Below, in pieces: positions 8,855-19,677 of a DNA stretch of 64,000 nt. Within the stretch, counting starts at the first letter, position 1. The number at the start of each line of letters is the position of its first letter. The stretch is from assembly GCA_030374765.1 (NCBI GenBank), contig JARGXX010000129.1:1-64000 (forward strand), in the 5' to 3' direction. Source of the stretch: Agarophyton chilense (Eukaryota > Rhodophyta > Florideophyceae > Gracilariales > Gracilariaceae). The translations under genes and the position numbers were made by a program. The notes beneath the pieces are model-generated. The model made no database searches. It was not told where the DNA came from and worked only from the letters and a program-made list of their open reading frames with translations.

Positions 8855-10288
8855 ATGGTTGTGCCAGTGTTCGTCAAAAACCACAAAATTTACGACTGCC
8901 ATGGATGGATTCGAGTCCGCCATGCATTGTTATCGCATCGGAAATCGTGGTACATGAAACTGTTGGGCTCTACGCTCACTCTGCATGACTGCATAGACAA
9001 GTCTGTGGAGCTGGAGTACTCGGTGACCTCTTGCAAGGTCGTGGAGCATCTTGGGGGCAAGTCGTTTACCGTCAAGTTTTCGAGTGGCGCTGCACTTCGT
9101 ATTTACTGCGACTCAAAACCAAAGGCTGGTAGATGGAAGAGAGCCCTGCGGCGAGCTTCAGCGCTTGAATTCGAATACGAGTTTGTGTTGGGGAACGAAA
9201 TCGAGCAAGACGGCAAAAGCTCGGTTTTCAACGCCGTTCACCGGGACAACAAAACCAAACACGCGGTGCAACGGATCTCCAAGGACCCTCTCCTCCGGAA
9301 CTACGCGGAACAAAACCGCTTCCTGGGCCGACAAATCTACGCCCTGCGAACACTGCGCCACCCCAATATTCTGTCGGCGTCTCACATCTTCAACGAAGAC
9401 GAACACGCCTACCTGGTTACCGCGCCGGTGAACGGAGACAGGCTTCGGGACGTGATCGCGCAAAATGGTGGGAACCTTCTTGAGGCAGCCGTTAGGCACA
9501 TTGCCAAGCAGCTTATTCCGGCTGTTGAGTATCTTCACCAGCGCGGTTTCGTTCATCGAAATATTACGACGGACACAATCTGGTGCGACCACTCTGATCA
9601 AAAGAAGCCCAAAGTAGTGTTATCCAACTTTGATTTGGTGCATTTCGTGGACGACGAGGAGGATCAGCGAATGCGCGACAGCGCGGGTGATGCTCGTTAT
9701 CACGCGCCAGAGATTGTGCAAGGGCAGGCATATAACGCCGCAGTGGACATGTTCTCGGTGGGTGTCTGTTTGTACCGCATGCTCAGCGGATCGTTTCCGT
9801 TTGCAATCGACCCGCATCGAAGGCACATAACCGTGGAGAACAGAAGGAACGGGCCTGCTTTCAGAGAAGAGTGCTGGAAGGACATCTCAACGGAAGCCAG
9901 GTCTTTCTTGAGTTCGCTTTTGGAGCGCTCTTGGGTGAATCGTGGGTCAGCAAGCGATGCAATCTACCACGACTGGTTTTCAGTTGGGCTACCAAATGAT
10001 GTGCCGCCCGCTACAGCTTTCTCAAGCGATGGCGCAAAGGAAGCCGACACCCAGCGTACGGCTGTTTCTTCATTGTGCGGCGACAAGGTGCAGAAGATTG
10101 CGAGTATCGAAAAGCTCGCTGAAGAGAATGGTGTAACGCTCTCTCCATTTCTGCTGCGGTTCTTAAGCCCGATCTCGAGCGAGGTACCAATAAGTGAGAG
10201 GTCCCCTGTGGATGTGTTTGCGAGCAGTTTGAGGCAATACATGGGCAGCGCTAGCTTGTCTAGTAAATGCCGTCAGATAGAGAAATAG
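8855..10288 (+). CDS. PH-domain protein with catalytically dead protein-kinase fold
   Basis: 477 aa, no introns, no signal peptide. Residues 1-101 look like a pleckstrin-homology domain, ending in the expected Trp helix (GRWKRALRRA). Residues 107-385 follow the protein-kinase fold: RHPNIL, YLVTAPVNGDRL in the hinge region, YLHQRGFVH before the catalytic loop, YHAPE for the APE motif, and VDMFSVGV. Key catalytic residues are missing. There is no Gly-rich loop, the VAIK lysine position is Gln139, HRD is HRN (Asn236), the catalytic-loop lysine and asparagine are Thr, and DFG is NFD (258-260). It should therefore be a membrane-lipid-targeted pseudokinase acting as a scaffold or regulator. The open frame extends upstream without an ATG, so 8855 is the first usable start. 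The serine-rich tail after about 390 has no known domain. Confidence 0.88.
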   Translation: MVVPVFVKNHKIYDCHGWIRVRHALLSHRKSWYMKLLGSTLTLHDCIDKSVELEYSVTSCKVVEHLGGKSFTVKFSSGAALRIYCDSKPKAGRWKRALRRASALEFEYEFVLGNEIEQDGKSSVFNAVHRDNKTKHAVQRISKDPLLRNYAEQNRFLGRQIYALRTLRHPNILSASHIFNEDEHAYLVTAPVNGDRLRDVIAQNGGNLLEAAVRHIAKQLIPAVEYLHQRGFVHRNITTDTIWCDHSDQKKPKVVLSNFDLVHFVDDEEDQRMRDSAGDARYHAPEIVQGQAYNAAVDMFSVGVCLYRMLSGSFPFAIDPHRRHITVENRRNGPAFREECWKDISTEARSFLSSLLERSWVNRGSASDAIYHDWFSVGLPNDVPPATAFSSDGAKEADTQRTAVSSLCGDKVQKIASIEKLAEENGVTLSPFLLRFLSPISSEVPISERSPVDVFASSLRQYMGSASLSSKCRQIEK

Positions 10289-12770
10289 ATCACGTACACT
10301 CCGTAAGTAGATTAGATACAAAAAAGATCCCATTCAACTGAGAAAAAAATTATCTGGGTATCACAAAGCTTTGAGAGCTTCAGACAGAATTTGGGTAACG
10401 TAGTGGGGCCAATGCTTTTACATATCACATCAGAAAACATCAGACCAAAAAAGTTGCGGTAAAGATTTTGAATCGGGACTGATATCAGAGTTTTCAATGG
10501 ACTTTCAAGGCACGAAGAATATATTCTATCCTGCCTGCGGTGGATACGCAATAGACTCTGATATGAAAACTGTCACCCCCCTTTGCATGCCGGCAAATTG
10601 CAAGGCCATGCACTGTATGCACTTTGTCAGTACCAATGTGCAAAGGGTTTTCATTTGGCCCACGTACTGTACCGTGGCATGGTTATCGAACAGTAGGCAT
10701 CATCCTGTTGATGGGGGTTAACCCTCGCACTGCAGAGTGCAGGGAAAAGAATAGAAAAACGTGAGGTAAAGATCGTACTGATTCGTAGTCTCGACAGCAA
10801 ACAGCACAATATAGGGCCCACCTCAGGAGCAGGTTCATTGCGATGCCCCTTGATGTTGCGTTCAGCGTGGCCGCTGAGAGCATTTATTAATAGTGCCCGA
10901 AGAGGTACTAATGATAGTTGTAGCAATAGAAATGATTAACGAGAGGCAATAGAGAAAAATGTAGATGCGTACGATCGCATTCAAGACAGCAAAGCAGAAA
11001 CAAAGTTTCCTGACCAGTATCGAGAAAAAAATGCATAGTCATGCATTTGCGCCATATGCGCATGACAAAGCAGCACGAATTCCGCCAGCGCTGCAAGAAT
11101 TAGAATACATCGGTCATTATGATGCGCGATGGCGTGGAGTCGGTCGACACAACACATCCTCAGAATTATTCTGGTTGACGGCTGTCATCCTTCGAAATTC
11201 AAAGGTTTCAGTGCCGGATCGAGAAGAGCGGCGAGCAGAGGAACATCGCAACTCCTATTATCGCCCGCCCACACATCCTTGGCCGTACTATGATTATGGA
11301 ATTCTTCTGGCGAGGGCAAACCCTAGAACGATACGGAGACAGCTTGGAATTTTGGAAAAGCCAAAAAAATCGCCCGACGCCGAGCAAGAGTGTTCACAAA
11401 ACCGTGAATTCGAATACAGTCCGGGCCGGTGTGGTTAAAGCGATAGGCAACGGAGTGGTGCGACAGTCGGCGTCCGGCCCTTAAGAATACAGTGCTACGG
11501 TTTCTCAAACCAATTTCTGTTGCGGCTGAATGAAGAGCTGCTCGCAGGTCACATTAAGGCCTTTCATGAGGCTGCTTGACAGAGATAATGGCAAGGAAAA
11601 TGGTTGTTTAAACGATGAAAACGATTATGATTGTCCTCATAAGCATACATCTTCTGCAGGTACTTATGTATCTAGAGACGCTGTAAACCTGCTAAACCAG
11701 CATCTCAAAGTGACCTCAGCTATTACAGGAGCTCTTGATTACACAACTTTTATTGATCTGCATAGCGTCAGGACTCACCAACTTCTCTGGTGAGACCCTC
11801 TTGCTCACCCTTGAATAAGGCACTAGTTTTCAATCTCTACAAAGAAGGCCGGCACATCCCAACTTCATACACAAGCTCATTTAATAGTTCAAACGAAATA
11901 TCGCTCAGTCGTTTATAGAAGTGGAAGTTCGACGCCTATTTTGCATAATCAATTGCCAACAAGATTTGCGATCTAACCCCGCCCTGTATCGCATTGGGCA
12001 TTGGGTCAATTACGAACATCCCCTTCAGGTGTCTACCTTCGGACGCTTGACAAGTACGTACCCCACGCAGTACTTTAACAAGTATGCGATCCCGTCTATG
12101 TAAGCAACAGCTGCGAGAGAGAACAAAGTAAAATTGCGGTCCCGCAAACAACAAAACCATCACATACTGAAGCCAGACAAGCCAAACCTGGAGTCTAGGC
12201 TCCGATAGACCTCCGCGCATGTAATTCTTCCTTGGTTATCTCTCTCCCTGATGGTACTTGCCGCTTTACGCACTCTTCTATAACAGCTCTAAATCTACTA
12301 TACCCTGGATCGTCCTGTTACGAAAGCTTTATTTTGTAGGTATTCGAAGATACTTAAACTTGAAACACACTTTATTATTGAAAGTTCTATTCTTGTACCG
12401 GATCGTTTCTTGTGCTTGACCAAACTTCTAAACTGGTAGTCAATTGTTTCAGGCTTTTGTATTGCTTCTGATACACGCCTTCCAATGCTCACGACATGCA
12501 ACTGTGACTCGCAATGACCCTCTCCGCTGTAGTAAATTACCTAATTAGACAGACAGACATTGCCACTATTGCCCTAACCAACTGCATTCGAGTTATGCAT
12601 CATTAATACAATTATATATTGTTGGACTGGACTTTTGCAGTTGCATTAGCGTTATGCATTAAGTTTAAACACTAACATTCTACATTTATTGAATTGGAAC
12701 TATAGCAACAGCTGTTATTGAATCTATCAGTCGTCGAATCTCTTCTCTGAACTCCACGACAGCTTCTCTT
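10289..12770. other. Intergenic region, no gene recognised
   Basis: The longest ATG frame is 10965..11438 (+, 157 aa). It is basic and proline/arginine rich with no recognisable domain and no TATA box. A further frame at 11530..11793 (+) has 87 codons and no domain. Neither has support beyond length. Composition falls steadily toward AT-rich to the right. Confidence 0.45.
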
Positions 12771-12773
12771 CTC

Positions 12774-12780
12774 TATAAAT
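12774..12780 (+). promoter_or_regulatory. TATA-like element ahead of a coding relic
   Basis: TATAAAT lies about 10 bases upstream of the start of the protein-like reading at 12783. The spacing is too short for a normal promoter-to-ATG distance, so it may be a remnant or coincidence. Confidence 0.3.
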
Positions 12781-12782
12781 CT

Positions 12783-14030
12783 CTTTCAACAATGGATTGC
12801 TCATACCTCACAATCTCTACGATCTTGCGGAACAGGAAACTTGTGCTCTCGTGGATCAACTTACAACAGATATCGACTTCAGATCTCCTCCTCGTGGCAT
12901 TTTTAATATCATCGACGCAAGTCGGATAGACGTCCCCTGGCCTCCAGATCAGCTCGAATTACAGTGGCTGAAAGCTTCTTCTTCCTGCGGAGCTTTCAAA
13001 ACGGTAGGAGCTAGATACAAATTTTGAAAAGCCTGTGACCATTAATTTGAAGCTGGAGGATAGTTTGGCTGCCAATAAAGGGCAGCCTGAATTACAAACA
13101 GTAAATCCTCGGTTATCACTAAGATCTAAAGAATCTTGAATGAGAAGAACCTTGAACAAGACACGGAAAATTGACACAGTTCTTACTGATTCAAACTATG
13201 AATCAATGATTTCAGTGGGTCACACTTGTCGACATGATCTATTGATAAATTTAATTTTTATCTCGGCTCGCTATAAAGGTACAATTACGTGTTTTTTTGC
13301 AAGATTTTGCATGAAACTGGAATTCTTGCCAAGCCAAGGCGTATAAATTCCACAGAGTTTTGGAATTTGATCATCGATAATTTGAAACAACATAGCACAG
13401 GTCCTTATTTCCATATTGTGAATTTCGATGTGGCCTTTAGAAAAAATGCCGATGTCATCTGAAAGTCGGAAATGCTACCAGACCTGCTCTACTTGAACGA
13501 AGACTAGAAAATTAGTAATCTTCCCGCAAATCTCTAATTCTTTTTGCAATAGCTTAAAAAAAGAGGAAGAAGAATTGGTCATATTGTTCTTAGGTACTTA
13601 CGAAAATTTTCATCTTCGTTTGCAAAATACTGCAAAGAATTCTGCATCAATGTTTTGGAAATAAACAGAGAAATTGAATACAACAATGTTCAACGTCTTC
13701 ATTATACGACCAGTTCACAATCAGATAAAAGAGAAAACAAACCGGATGGATGAACCTGTTAGAGTTTTTGAAATATTGACAGTCACCAGGTCATTTTCGC
13801 TCACATACACGAAGATGTGCAAGTCAAAGGACAACAGAAGCCCTCAAAAACGCAGGACTAAATTCCAATTTTGTTCCTAGATATGAAGAGGTATTTCGTT
13901 TACTGTCAGGTCATGCCTTTTTTATCGTGGCGAAAAAACCTTTGAAACTCATTACTCCTTGTGTCTATACGCTCGGGGAATTGACATCACATGACACCAG
14001 TTCTATTTTCCAAAAAAAAGTAAAAAACGT
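12783..14030 (+). pseudogene. Decayed coding relic of unknown family
   Basis: Protein-like text continues across several frames. LAEQETCALVDQLTTDIDF and DASRIDVPWPPDQLELQWL occur up to about 13020. After a frame change come KPVTINLKLEDSLAANK and TVNPRLSLRSKES, then a stop, then KTRKIDTVLTDSNYES. Further frames give PYFHIVNFDVAFRKNADV near 13400-13460 and TEALKNAGLNSNFVPRYEEV near 13840-13890. This pattern of sensible segments joined by shifts and stops suggests one broken long gene. I do not recognise the family. It could be from a mobile element or a virus-like insertion. The right end is uncertain. Confidence 0.4.
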
Positions 14031-17000
14031 TGGTTTCGATGCTGTGACGCCGCATTCTGTTTTCTAAGTTAAAAAAGTATTCTAATCTTGTTCTACCTCC
14101 TTAAAAGTACATTCTTTGGACTTTTTTCTTTAATAACACCAGCTTAGTGGTTTCGAAAACACTCGAAGACTGATTAAAACAAGGATCTGACCTCGCTGAG
14201 TCAATTGTAACTCAGAAACTCTTTCGAAAGCTCGAATAATTCTAATAATTTTCATAGTCTATGTACTCATTTGCGTCGAACAGAAGACAGAATATGGTGA
14301 TATCTGCTAAAAGGATAGTGTCGTCAGAAACCGTATTGTATCTAGCAAGTTTCGTAATGCGGATTGCAGTAATTGGGGGCTGACGTTTATTTTAACTTTT
14401 GCTTCAGACTTTTAAAAACCGCCTCTAGAAGACTTTAAAACGCATTTCTTATAACGACATCAATCATGCTGTCTAAATAGTAAACGAAATATTATGAATG
14501 TCAAGCAGGTGACCTATAAAACAATTTGGACCAGTCTCACTGTGACACAAATATATAAATATCTATACCATTGGCCTGTTCGTATTTCAAACAAACGAAT
14601 TTTGATTTTTATGTATTTAAGCACAGTTTACATCGTATTTGGCATGTTGATGATGTCAGACAATCATTTAATATTCGCGCTTTGGTTTAGCTCTATCAAA
14701 ATGCGTGTCAGAAACACCCATATATGGATTTTCTATTTCATCATTTTTCGAAGGTTATTTCATAGTTCCATTAGTATTCAAGTTGTTTTTTAACCCGTCT
14801 GCAAGTTTGAATTATATAAATTATGTGATGTAAGACTCAATGTGTTCCAAAATGCATTTTGGCAAAGATTCGAGACGCCGACTACGCAATTCATCTGTCC
14901 GAGATCTGTAATGCCTATCAAAGCTTGGACAGCATCAATAGTACTCTTCGACAACTTCTTGAATTGCAAGGAGTGAAAATTTCTAAATTATTCTATTTAT
15001 GGTCTTTCACATCTCACGAATAATAAGTGTTTCTAGTTCGGTACTGCTAAAAGTGTTGATCAAATATCTCCTCTATCTGTCTACTCAGAGAATACACATA
15101 AAAGCGCGATTTAGTTCAACAACATAAGCCACCATTGAAACGTGCTGGACTCGTTAGGCCATCATATGATCGACAAGATGTTTCATAGGAAACCTTCTGG
15201 TAGTTTTTTTTCGCTACTCCGAAGAATCTCTTTTTTCTGTTATAAAAAATCTTCGGCGGTCACAAAAGATGAAAAATAACAATAAGCTCAGACAATGCGA
15301 TCAGTAGCAAACCAAGTTTTTTACTAATTTCATATTCAGATTAATAAGTCCGAAAGGTGGCTCTGTAGAGCCCATTGCTGATTCTATTTTCAAAGTTATT
15401 CCACCTCTTCAATGCACAACCATTTTTTTGTTTTTCTTTCTAAAGCAGTGTACTATAAAATTTTCGACTCGGATCTGATTTTTGCGTAGAAAACATAAAC
15501 GTGGCATACTTTCATCCACATAAAATGTGTGTGAGAAGGTTACGAAAGATTTTCTATGTTCAATGGCAACTTTTACGAAGTCAGAAAGGAATGACCACCT
15601 GGCTTCGTCAGAATTGAAATTGCTTTCAGATCCACTGAAAATGATAATTTGTTTTATATGTTCAAACCAATTATGTGAAATGATTTGTCTGAATTGTGTA
15701 GAGTCTACAAACTTAAGAGAAGATTCTTAAGAACATCGTAATTTTCTATTCGAATATTTGAAGAAGTTTATCAAAACCATCAAACCGAAACACTTCACAA
15801 CTTAACCTCTAGCAGTCCACTATAGACCTTTTACTGCCAACTAGAAGTTTTTCATAGAACGGTTTGTTGCAAAAGAGCGAAAAGCAACATGAAAATAAAT
15901 ACATCATACAAGAGAATCCCTACGGAGCACGAATGACCAGAATCAAAATATTTTATATATCTCATGAATTTTCATTCATGCATTTGCAGTAGACCATTTA
16001 GAGAAACGAACACTTTTCCGTTGTCTATTTGGTCAAAGTTAACTATTTTTTGTATTCGTGAGAGTATGTTGTTTGATATTTCTAGAACTTTTGTTATTTA
16101 TAGTGCACCATTTATCTCCAGATGGACTGTGACAGTTTTTTGGGAACTTTTTAGAACCTTTAAATGATCACCAGATTCTAAACTTCAACGTTTTAGAGTT
16201 TGCAGCTTCCAATTTCCAAAAAGTTTGTAATTTATGGTCAAACGTGTATTTACGATTATTTTTTACAACAATTAAAACTTTTATATCACTTTTACAGACG
16301 AAGATTGTGTTCTATTGTTTTTTGAAGTTCATTTAACCTCACTATCTGACTTAACAAAGCCTGTTTAGATTTGTACTGTTTCAGACTAGACGTTGGGGAT
16401 CAGTAAAGTAAATATTGACATGATACACAAATTGTGACAGACTGGAGACGATCATTCTAAGAGTCGTAAGTTGACCCCAGAGAACAAATATTTTTGAAAA
16501 CTCATAGTCGCAAAAATGTAGGAGTATTGACAAAGTTCACAAAATCCATCAATGTTGTAAATATCTCATATGAAGAAAATGGTTCTATAGACCCTAATGT
16601 CTATAAATTCGAGTGTCAAACTTCAAAAAAAGCCAACTGGGCCTCATATAAGGCCAAAATATCTCTTAAAACTTAATTGCAATTCATTGAAGATATAAAA
16701 TTTATAATTATAGAGCGGAAAGAAAGAAAACAAAAATAAAAACCATACATCCTAATCGTTGACGACAAGGTTTGGTAATCTCGTAAAATAAGGCTTTATT
16801 GCTTTTCTTCAAATTGATATAATTTAGGGTGTAAAAAACTAAAAGTAGTTACAAAAGAACGACCAGCTAATCATTTTGGCCACAAACGATCCAAAGAAAA
16901 GATGTCGAAAGGAAATATTTCTTTCAATCATCTAGTAATGAATACTCCAAATTTTGATGCCATTAAAGGAATAATGTTCAGCAATATGTTCCAGTTATGC

Positions 17001-17045
17001 AGGGCTTGTAGATCGCATTTCTTGTTTAATGACAAAGAAATAAAA

Positions 17046-17067
17046 TTTGGCCTCATATGAGGCCAAA
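17046..17067. repeat. Perfect 22-bp palindrome with GGCCTCATATGAGGCC core
   Basis: The sequence is self-complementary over 22 bases, centred on CATATG. A near copy with one central mismatch (GGCCTCATATAAGGCC) lies at 16640..16655. A half copy (CATATGAGGCC) lies near 20248. The recurrence in one neighbourhood argues against chance. Confidence 0.8.
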
Positions 17068-17394
17068 CTGTAAATTTAGGTGCTGAATTTTAGTTATTTT
17101 GACCAGATTTTTTTCCTGTTTTGACCTCCAAACAGAAAAGACTTGGTTTAGCCTATTCAAAAGAATATGCGCTTCACGAAACTGCTTCCATGTGAAAGAA
17201 TGCAACTTAAGGAATAAAACAGTATATAAAATATATGTTTAACTGATAAGCAGGCTAATTTATATCTTAGAATATAAAACAGGTATTTTTGGGCAGAAAA
17301 AACGTGGTTGCACTGTAAAAAATCGTTTTGGAGCTGTGTATGAAACAAAACTACCTTTCAAAAAATAACCAATTTCGAACTGTCTCTCCTGTCG

Positions 17395-17414
17395 TATAGA
17401 CACTAGTGTCTATA
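17395..17414. repeat. Perfect 20-bp palindrome centred on CTAG
   Basis: TATAGACACTAGTGTCTATA is fully self-complementary. Outside it, TCTCT on the left and AGAGA on the right extend the symmetry imperfectly. It marks the right edge of the AT-rich block, and G+C content rises beyond about 17520. It could be a protein-binding site, a hairpin or the fused ends of a small element. Confidence 0.8.
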
Positions 17415-17450
17415 GAGAGATAAACTAAACACGAAATCATTGAAATACGT

Positions 17451-18264
17451 GGCACAGGTGATGGATGCTTCCTTCCTTTAAATGCTTCAGATCAAGTGAT
17501 TTAGTTCCCCAAAGATGATTCTCCGCCGCGATGTCTTTGAGGTTGCAGCACGCGTACACTTTCGCCAAGCAACGTACAGTACGTGTCACGTTCCTCACCC
17601 AGAAACGAATCCCGCGCCACGCTGCTCAAACGCGGCAGACTATATTTAGGCTTCAGTAGAGACTAGAGCAGACAGAACGTGGAGGATCACTACACTGGTA
17701 CACGGTTACTTGAAACGAGCAAACACGAAGCAATTTCACAATCCTGTTTGTACGTTTTTAGAAAGCTTGATAAACAAGAAAACACCTTTTTTCCAGCTCG
17801 ATGTCGAAAACGGAAAGAAGGCAGTTATTTGTGTTGCGGATGTGACCAATAGACTTCCCCTTGTCTTCCTGGAACAGAAAATTAGCAATCTGAATAGCCG
17901 TCACCGTCAGAAAGTGATCAGCTACTGCCGCTATAGAACGCTTGCCTACACGCTTCCTCACCTTGTTGCTCACTTTGGTTCGTAGTTGAAGAGCGTGGCA
18001 CAGTAATTTTGCAAAAAAGCTTATCAGATGGAGGCCCAATATTTTTCTAAGAATCATGATCTTCAAGCTGTTCCCAACGCACTCCACGTCAACTGCCTCT
18101 CGCTTCAAAATTCAATCGAAGTAGCATAGCATAGTGTAGCGTAGATCAGTACATAACTTCAGCCAGCAAAGATGCACGCACGACTTCAGACCGACACTCT
18201 TTCTCGAGAATCGCAACCCGCAGCATTACTTTCACCCTCATCCGTTCCGCATACTACGTATTCG
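17451..18264. other. Region upstream of the LPMO gene, no gene recognised
   Basis: Contains overlapping open frames at 17710..17985 (+) and 17758..18108 (-). Both lack an ATG at their ends and lack domains. A TATA-like ACTATATTTAGG lies near 17640. Confidence 0.4.
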
Positions 18265-18273
18265 TTTTTATAA
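18265..18273 (+). promoter_or_regulatory. TATA-like element upstream of LPMO gene
   Basis: TTTTTATAA lies about 90 bases before the LPMO ATG, a reasonable spacing for a TATA-driven start with a short leader. No competing ATG occurs in the LPMO frame before 18361. Confidence 0.4.
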
Positions 18274-18360
18274 TTGACGGTCGCCATTCCCTGGCTTCTT
18301 TGTGCGAGAAGGTCCACATATCGCGTCTATTCTCTCCTTTGGGCAGACGGATTTGTTATT

Positions 18361-19677
18361 ATGATTCTTCGATGCTTTCTTCTTCTCATATTCGTGGCAA
18401 ACATTTCGCCGGTGGCACATGCACATGGAGCCATGGTAGAACCTCGGCAACGGGGAGCCCTTCTCGAATCCGAGTTTGTTCCCTTTACAATCGATTCCAA
18501 AGCCCCTCGGGACTACTATGTGGTATTCCCCGCAGGTATCAAAACCGGTTCGAAACTGACAGGAAAGCAGTCGCAACAGATCGCTGCAGGAGCAGAGGGA
18601 TGGTGCCCATACGATCCTTACGACCGAAAATTTGTTTGGCGTGCCGGAGTGTGTGGTGATGCAGTATGGCGTCAACAGGATCATCTTAAAGGTGGCGAGT
18701 ACTACTATAATGGAACTATAGTGTCTCGCTATCGACAGGGAGGTACAATTGGAATCGGAACTGTCATCACTGCCCATCATAATGGCTTCATGGAGGTTCA
18801 TGTTTGTGACACTGCGAAATGTCCAAATGGAGACATCTCCAGACAATGCTTCATCAACGGAGGATGTATGCAACTCAATCGAGCCCCCAATGCCGTGTGT
18901 GATTCCGGAAAATCCATGAAGTGTGGACCTATTGATCGAAACTTTCCTGGTCGTTGGTATCTTCCATGTTCTCATAACATCATGGCAGGGTACGACTACT
19001 ACTCTCCTGAGTATGCCACCTTTCAACTGCCGCCCGATCTTTTCTGCAAGCACTGCGTATTACAATGGTACTGGGTATCAGCAAACGATTGCAATCCACC
19101 TGGGGTCCTCGACTACTTTGACGGACCTGACGGACCGACGTGGGGAACATGCCCTGGACAGGGAGACGCGCGTGGGGGAGTGACGCGGAACAAGGAACCT
19201 TGCGGCGGCCCAGAATTACTGGCCGAGGAATACTATCAATGTGCAGATATTGCAATTGAACCACTCGAGGGTGGAAGATCTGCAGCTCCGCTAAAGTCAG
19301 CAGCATCGGAAGTGGCGAAGCGTAGTACTGGACGAAGATTGCCTCGAGTGCCCGAGCACGGAAAGGGAGTGTTTAAAGAACTGGTACTATGGGCTGATAA
19401 GGTGCCAAGTCGAGCTCTTCGGAATGGGAGTGTAGTTGATGTTAGCGTTTACTCTCGAATTGGCATTGAGGCGTTGGTCAACAAAGCGGTTCCAAAAGTG
19501 GAATTTTATTTAGATAACAAACTTGTATACACTGGACACCACTCGCCATACTTCCTGTACCGCGACACGCAGGGTGTTCCTTCTTACTGGGACAATAAGA
19601 CGGTGAACCGCGAAGTGACAGTGGGAGCCGCTGCTAAGGGAGAGGCCATAAAGGTGACGGTGATGTTGAAGCAGTAA
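18361..19677 (+). CDS. Secreted AA15-like lytic polysaccharide monooxygenase
   Basis: 438 aa, no introns. Residues 1-21 form a signal peptide with an Ala-His-Ala cleavage site. Cleavage exposes His22, the start of HGAMVEPRQRG, as the mature N-terminus, which is the first ligand of the LPMO copper histidine brace. The second brace histidine is in TAHHNGF (139/140), and the axial aromatic is in EEYYQCADI (291/292). Cysteine-rich segments GVCGDAVW, FQLPPDLFCKHCVLQWYW and CPGQ match AA15-type proteins, which oxidatively cleave chitin or cellulose outside the cell. Residues 360-438 look like an Ig-like beta domain (KVEFYLDNKLVY, SPYFLYRDTQG) and may aid binding. The upstream in-frame extension begins without ATG, so 18361 is chosen. 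The substrate is not determinable from sequence. Confidence 0.92.
   Translation: MILRCFLLLIFVANISPVAHAHGAMVEPRQRGALLESEFVPFTIDSKAPRDYYVVFPAGIKTGSKLTGKQSQQIAAGAEGWCPYDPYDRKFVWRAGVCGDAVWRQQDHLKGGEYYYNGTIVSRYRQGGTIGIGTVITAHHNGFMEVHVCDTAKCPNGDISRQCFINGGCMQLNRAPNAVCDSGKSMKCGPIDRNFPGRWYLPCSHNIMAGYDYYSPEYATFQLPPDLFCKHCVLQWYWVSANDCNPPGVLDYFDGPDGPTWGTCPGQGDARGGVTRNKEPCGGPELLAEEYYQCADIAIEPLEGGRSAAPLKSAASEVAKRSTGRRLPRVPEHGKGVFKELVLWADKVPSRALRNGSVVDVSVYSRIGIEALVNKAVPKVEFYLDNKLVYTGHHSPYFLYRDTQGVPSYWDNKTVNREVTVGAAAKGEAIKVTVMLKQ

Larger units (their letters stand above)
14031..17450. other. AT-rich, gene-poor block
   Basis: Base composition is clearly lower in G+C than the flanking genes. The 60 bases at 14581 contain 15 G/C, whereas the 60 at 9421 contain 37. 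Short open frames (for example 14494..14793 and 16494..16676) have no recognisable domains. Two long perfect palindromes lie at 17046 and 17395. The block may be old transposon debris that has mutated toward AT. Confidence 0.5.

Noticed and set aside
18268-19053. 261-codon frame antisense to the LPMO gene
   Set aside because: It is the shadow of a well-supported gene on the other strand and has no domain.
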